From the NCBI GenBank assembly GCA_020024175.1, contig JAHHUB010000076.1, positions 1 through 8,210 on the forward strand: DNA of 8,210 nt, written 5' to 3'. This document shows, one piece after another, positions 5,888-8,210 of the stretch (positions are counted from its first letter, which is position 1; every line of letters starts with the position of its first letter). The DNA is from Oscillospiraceae bacterium. GTDB taxonomy: Bacteria > Bacillota > Clostridia > Oscillospirales > Ruminococcaceae. The translations under genes were made by a program, and so were the position numbers. A model generated the notes under the pieces. It was not told the DNA's origin, made no database searches, and saw nothing but the letters and a program-made list of their open reading frames with translations.

Positions 5888-7645
5888 TTATTTGACAAGC
5901 AGTCGTTCCACCAGTTCGGGATCAGGGTCAACAATGGCAGTTTGATAGGTTTCATATATAACCATTCCGGGTTTTGCGCCTGCAGGTTTCTTTACATATT
6001 TAATTGGGGTATAATCCACCGGAATTTTGCTTGATTCTCTTGCCTTGCTGTTGTAAGCAGCAATAATGGCAGCTTCTTCCAAAGTGCGATTGGGTATTTC
6101 CTTTCCATCTGCAATAACTACAGTATGGGAACCGGGGATTTTCTGTGTATGGAACCACATATCATAGTTTTTGGAGTCTTTTAGAGTCAGTTTATCATTT
6201 TGAATGTTGTTTCTTCCTGATAAAATTGTGAATCCATCAGAAGAAATATATTTATAAGGGGAAAGTTTTTCGGGTTTTTTGTATTTGGCACCATAATTTT
6301 TAATATAGCCTTCGTTGGCAAGTTCACGCCTTATGGCATCAAGTTCAGATTCGCTTCTGGCTCTTACCAGCAAATCAAAAACACTGTCAATGTACTGGAT
6401 TTCCTCTTCACCCTGAGCAATCAGCTCAATGAGTTTCTTCTCTGCATTTGCGGCTTTGCGATAGTCATTGTAGTATTTTTGTGTATTTTGGGATGGAGTA
6501 AGTCTGGGGTCTAATTTAATTTCAATTTCCTCCTGCTCCGGACTGTAGAAATTAATCAGTTTTGCAGAGTTTTGTCCTTTTTTCAGTGAATACATATTGG
6601 CTGAAATAATATCGCCGCAGTTTTTGAGATATTCTCTTTCAGCACTTATGCTGAGTTCCTCTTTTTGTGCTGCAACACGGCGGACAGTTCTTTCCGAAAG
6701 ATTGGCAAGAAATTTAAGTAAATCATTGGAACGCTGTTTCATGCGGTCTATTGCATCTCTTTCACCGAAATATCCATCTAAAAGAGTGCTGTAGCTTTCA
6801 CATTCCTTTAATTTATAATAATTGTCATACTGAGTTATTTCCATGAAGGAGAAATCTGTGGGTTTGCCACTTTGGTCAATAAGAAGAACTGGTTTAGTTT
6901 TGCCTTCTTTTAATGAATAGGAAAGGTTTTTGATGTAAAAATCAAGTCTTTCCAAATTATCCTTTGTAAGAGCGGAAATATTTTTAGTGTTTCCATGTGT
7001 GGCAAAATGGGCAATTTCTCTGGCAATAAGGGGAGAAAGGCCCATGATATGTTCCATAATGGCTTTGGAAAGTTCAATATCCCGTTTGCTTTGAGAGATT
7101 TTTTCTGCAGCACTTTCAGGATTTTCCATTATATTTATTTTATCCTGTGATGGGGGCAGAGTGTATTTCATACCCGGAAGAACAGGACGCACTTCCGACA
7201 TATCGTCGCTGATTCTCTTTACAGCATCAATGATTTTTCCGTTTTCATCAAATACAATGATATTGCTGTGTCTGCCCATAATTTCCATAGAAATAGTTAT
7301 AATTACTTTGTCCCCAAGTTCATTGTTGGTTTCAAAATGAAAATGCACTGTTCTGTCCATACCGATTTGCTCTGCACCAAGAAATCTCCCAGATGAAAGA
7401 TGTTTTCTCAAAAGCATACAGAACATGGGAGGTTGTTTGGGATTTTCTGCGGTTAAATTTGTGAAATGAAATCTGGGAGAAGATGCATTGGCACATAAAA
7501 GCAGTTTGTAAACACCGTTTTTTGTGCGAAGTCCTATTATAATTTCTTCTTTGCCGGGTTGATGAATTTTATCTATTCTTCCATCAATGGCAACATTATT
7601 TATTTCTTTTACTATTTGGCTGACAAAAGCTCCGTCAAAAGCCAT
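5888..7645 (-). CDS. rqcH: NFACT-family ribosome quality-control protein RqcH
   Basis: RqcH (Rqc2/NEMF homologue) binds 50S subunits blocked by peptidyl-tRNA and recruits tRNA-Ala to add C-terminal alanine tails that mark the nascent chain for proteolysis. The older name is FbpA, fibronectin-binding protein. At 585 aa the protein is full length (about 570 in Bacillus subtilis). Domains in order are NFACT-N (about 1-180), a helix-hairpin-helix region (about 195-250), a long coiled-coil middle domain (about 295-450) and NFACT-R (about 466-565, with DGFTILSGRNN, DMWFHTQKIPGSHTVV and YTPIKYVKKPAGAKPGMV). The Asp97-Arg98 pair needed for alanine tailing is present at exactly those positions (GMDRT), as is EIM at 121-123. 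ATG 7645 has AGGAG (plus-strand 7656-7660) ten bases upstream. It is transcribed alone and divergently from the coiled-coil gene. Confidence 0.95.
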   Translation of the reverse strand: MAFDGAFVSQIVKEINNVAIDGRIDKIHQPGKEEIIIGLRTKNGVYKLLLCANASSPRFHFTNLTAENPKQPPMFCMLLRKHLSSGRFLGAEQIGMDRTVHFHFETNNELGDKVIITISMEIMGRHSNIIVFDENGKIIDAVKRISDDMSEVRPVLPGMKYTLPPSQDKINIMENPESAAEKISQSKRDIELSKAIMEHIMGLSPLIAREIAHFATHGNTKNISALTKDNLERLDFYIKNLSYSLKEGKTKPVLLIDQSGKPTDFSFMEITQYDNYYKLKECESYSTLLDGYFGERDAIDRMKQRSNDLLKFLANLSERTVRRVAAQKEELSISAEREYLKNCGDIISANMYSLKKGQNSAKLINFYSPEQEEIEIKLDPRLTPSQNTQKYYNDYRKAANAEKKLIELIAQGEEEIQYIDSVFDLLVRARSESELDAIRRELANEGYIKNYGAKYKKPEKLSPYKYISSDGFTILSGRNNIQNDKLTLKDSKNYDMWFHTQKIPGSHTVVIADGKEIPNRTLEEAAIIAAYNSKARESSKIPVDYTPIKYVKKPAGAKPGMVIYETYQTAIVDPDPELVERLLVK

Positions 7646-7681
7646 TTTTATTCAGCTCCTTTTTTAATTAAAATCAGATAT

Positions 7682-7710
7682 ATTTTATCATATCTTATGT
7701 GTTTTTTCAA
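7682..7710 (-). promoter_or_regulatory. Sigma-A type promoter of rqcH
   Basis: On the minus strand TTGAAA (plus-strand 7705-7710) and TAAAAT (7682-7687) are spaced by 17 bp, each box one base from consensus. The start site would be about 30 bases upstream of the coding start, leaving room for the AGGAG ribosome binding site. It is back to back with the promoter at 7732-7760. Confidence 0.7.
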
Positions 7711-7731
7711 ATAAAATTATAGTAAAATTCC

Positions 7732-7760
7732 TTGACAAATATGTATTGCTTTACTAAAAT
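7732..7760 (+). promoter_or_regulatory. Sigma-A type promoter of the coiled-coil gene
   Basis: A perfect TTGACA (7732-7737), a 17-bp spacer and TAAAAT (7755-7760) give the same architecture as the hppA promoter. The two -35 boxes of the divergent pair are only 21 bp apart, so a regulator bound there could affect both genes. Confidence 0.75.
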
Positions 7761-7802
7761 GAAATTAAAATAGAATTTATATATATGAAAGGAGGAAATA
7801 TG

Positions 7803-8210
7803 ATGAAAATAAGAGAAGCTAATAATTATTATTCAAATATTTTGTCAAAGATGAAAGATTATCGCACACAGCTTGTTAAAAAACAGGATGAAATCAAAGA
7901 TAATCATGAAAACAAAAAAGAAGTAGATAATCTTGAAAAAGAGATTAAAAAAATTGACAAAAACTGCAATGCTGTTACAAATTATCTAAATGCCATAAAT
8001 TCTATAAAAACCAACAAACAGCAAATAGATGCCAGTAAGGAAGAAATTAAGGCAAAGATGAAACAGATGAAAGAAGAACGAAAATGCCTGGACATTTTCA
8101 GGAGAATTTCTTCCGGGGAAAAAGTTTCGCCAGCTGATGAACAGCGTTTAATGTGTTATAATAAAGAAATGTATTCTATGGCTAAAATAATGGCTCTTAT
8201 GAACACAGAT
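7803..8210 (+). CDS. Coiled-coil protein of unknown function (3' end outside the window)
   Basis: The frame stays open to the last base, so only the first 136 residues are visible. They are very rich in Lys, Glu, Gln, Asp and Asn. Long helices with heptad-like spacing cover roughly residues 15-55 and 65-95, a likely antiparallel coiled coil. A more ordered segment follows, with CLDIFRRISSGEKVSPADEQ and a Met-rich helix ending in MAKIMALMNTD. No signal peptide or membrane segment is seen, so it is probably cytoplasmic. I do not recognise a family, although similar short helical proteins seem common in Clostridia. Two adjacent ATGs (7800 and 7803) are possible. GGAGG at 7791-7795 is four and seven bases away respectively, so I prefer 7803. 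It has a strong promoter and ribosome binding site and is divergent from rqcH. Confidence 0.75.
   Translation, partial: MKIREANNYYSNILSKMKDYRTQLVKKQDEIKDNHENKKEVDNLEKEIKKIDKNCNAVTNYLNAINSIKTNKQQIDASKEEIKAKMKQMKEERKCLDIFRRISSGEKVSPADEQRLMCYNKEMYSMAKIMALMNTD

Noticed and set aside
5302..5955. 217-codon minus-strand frame across the PII-like gene
   Set aside because: It runs antisense through a gene with a good ribosome binding site and across a strong terminator hairpin, and overlaps the end of rqcH. The composition is not protein-like.

Overview
The window looks like chromosome from a low-GC, anaerobic, spore-forming member of the Clostridia, possibly an Oscillospiraceae/Ruminococcus-type organism (the rank is inference). 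The reasons are AT-rich intergenic DNA, strong GGAGG-type ribosome binding sites, a K+-type membrane pyrophosphatase, an RqcH ribosome-rescue protein and a 27-residue SpoVM-like sporulation peptide. I see no rRNA, tRNA, IS element, phage gene or CRISPR array.

Layout. 1-161: consensus promoter and leader. 162-2219 (+): hppA, the ion-pumping pyrophosphatase. 2242-2294: terminator shared with the convergent gene. 2287-2928 (-): membrane-anchored XRE/Cro-type regulator with two candidate promoters and repeat motifs upstream. 3162-3332 (+): 56-aa Cys-rich membrane protein, followed 25 nt later by spoVM (3358-3441), under a sigma-E-like promoter. 3455-3493: shared terminator. 3497-3682 (-): 61-aa two-helix membrane protein. 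3819-4820 (-): hflX lacking its N-terminal domain. 4821-5210 (-): DUF4358-like lipoprotein whose stop codon directly abuts the hflX remnant in the same frame. 5402-5746 (+): PII-like small protein. 5752-5790: shared terminator. 5888-7645 (-): rqcH. 7803-8210 (+): coiled-coil protein running off the window end.

How the parts relate. The window is mostly single housekeeping genes in alternating orientation, with three convergent pairs each separated by one symmetric hairpin that can stop transcription both ways. HppA conserves pyrophosphate energy as an ion gradient, RqcH acts on obstructed 50S subunits, and HflX (if it were intact) would split stalled ribosomes. The 56-aa gene plus spoVM looks like a small mother-cell sporulation operon.

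The most notable points are: (i) the in-frame stop/junction at 4820/4821, where a DUF4358 gene that looks short at its 3' end meets an hflX that has lost its 5' end, implying a deletion or an assembly join; and (ii) the two-gene micro-operon with spoVM and an unrecognised Cys-rich membrane peptide. I found no clear new multi-gene defence or metabolic system.
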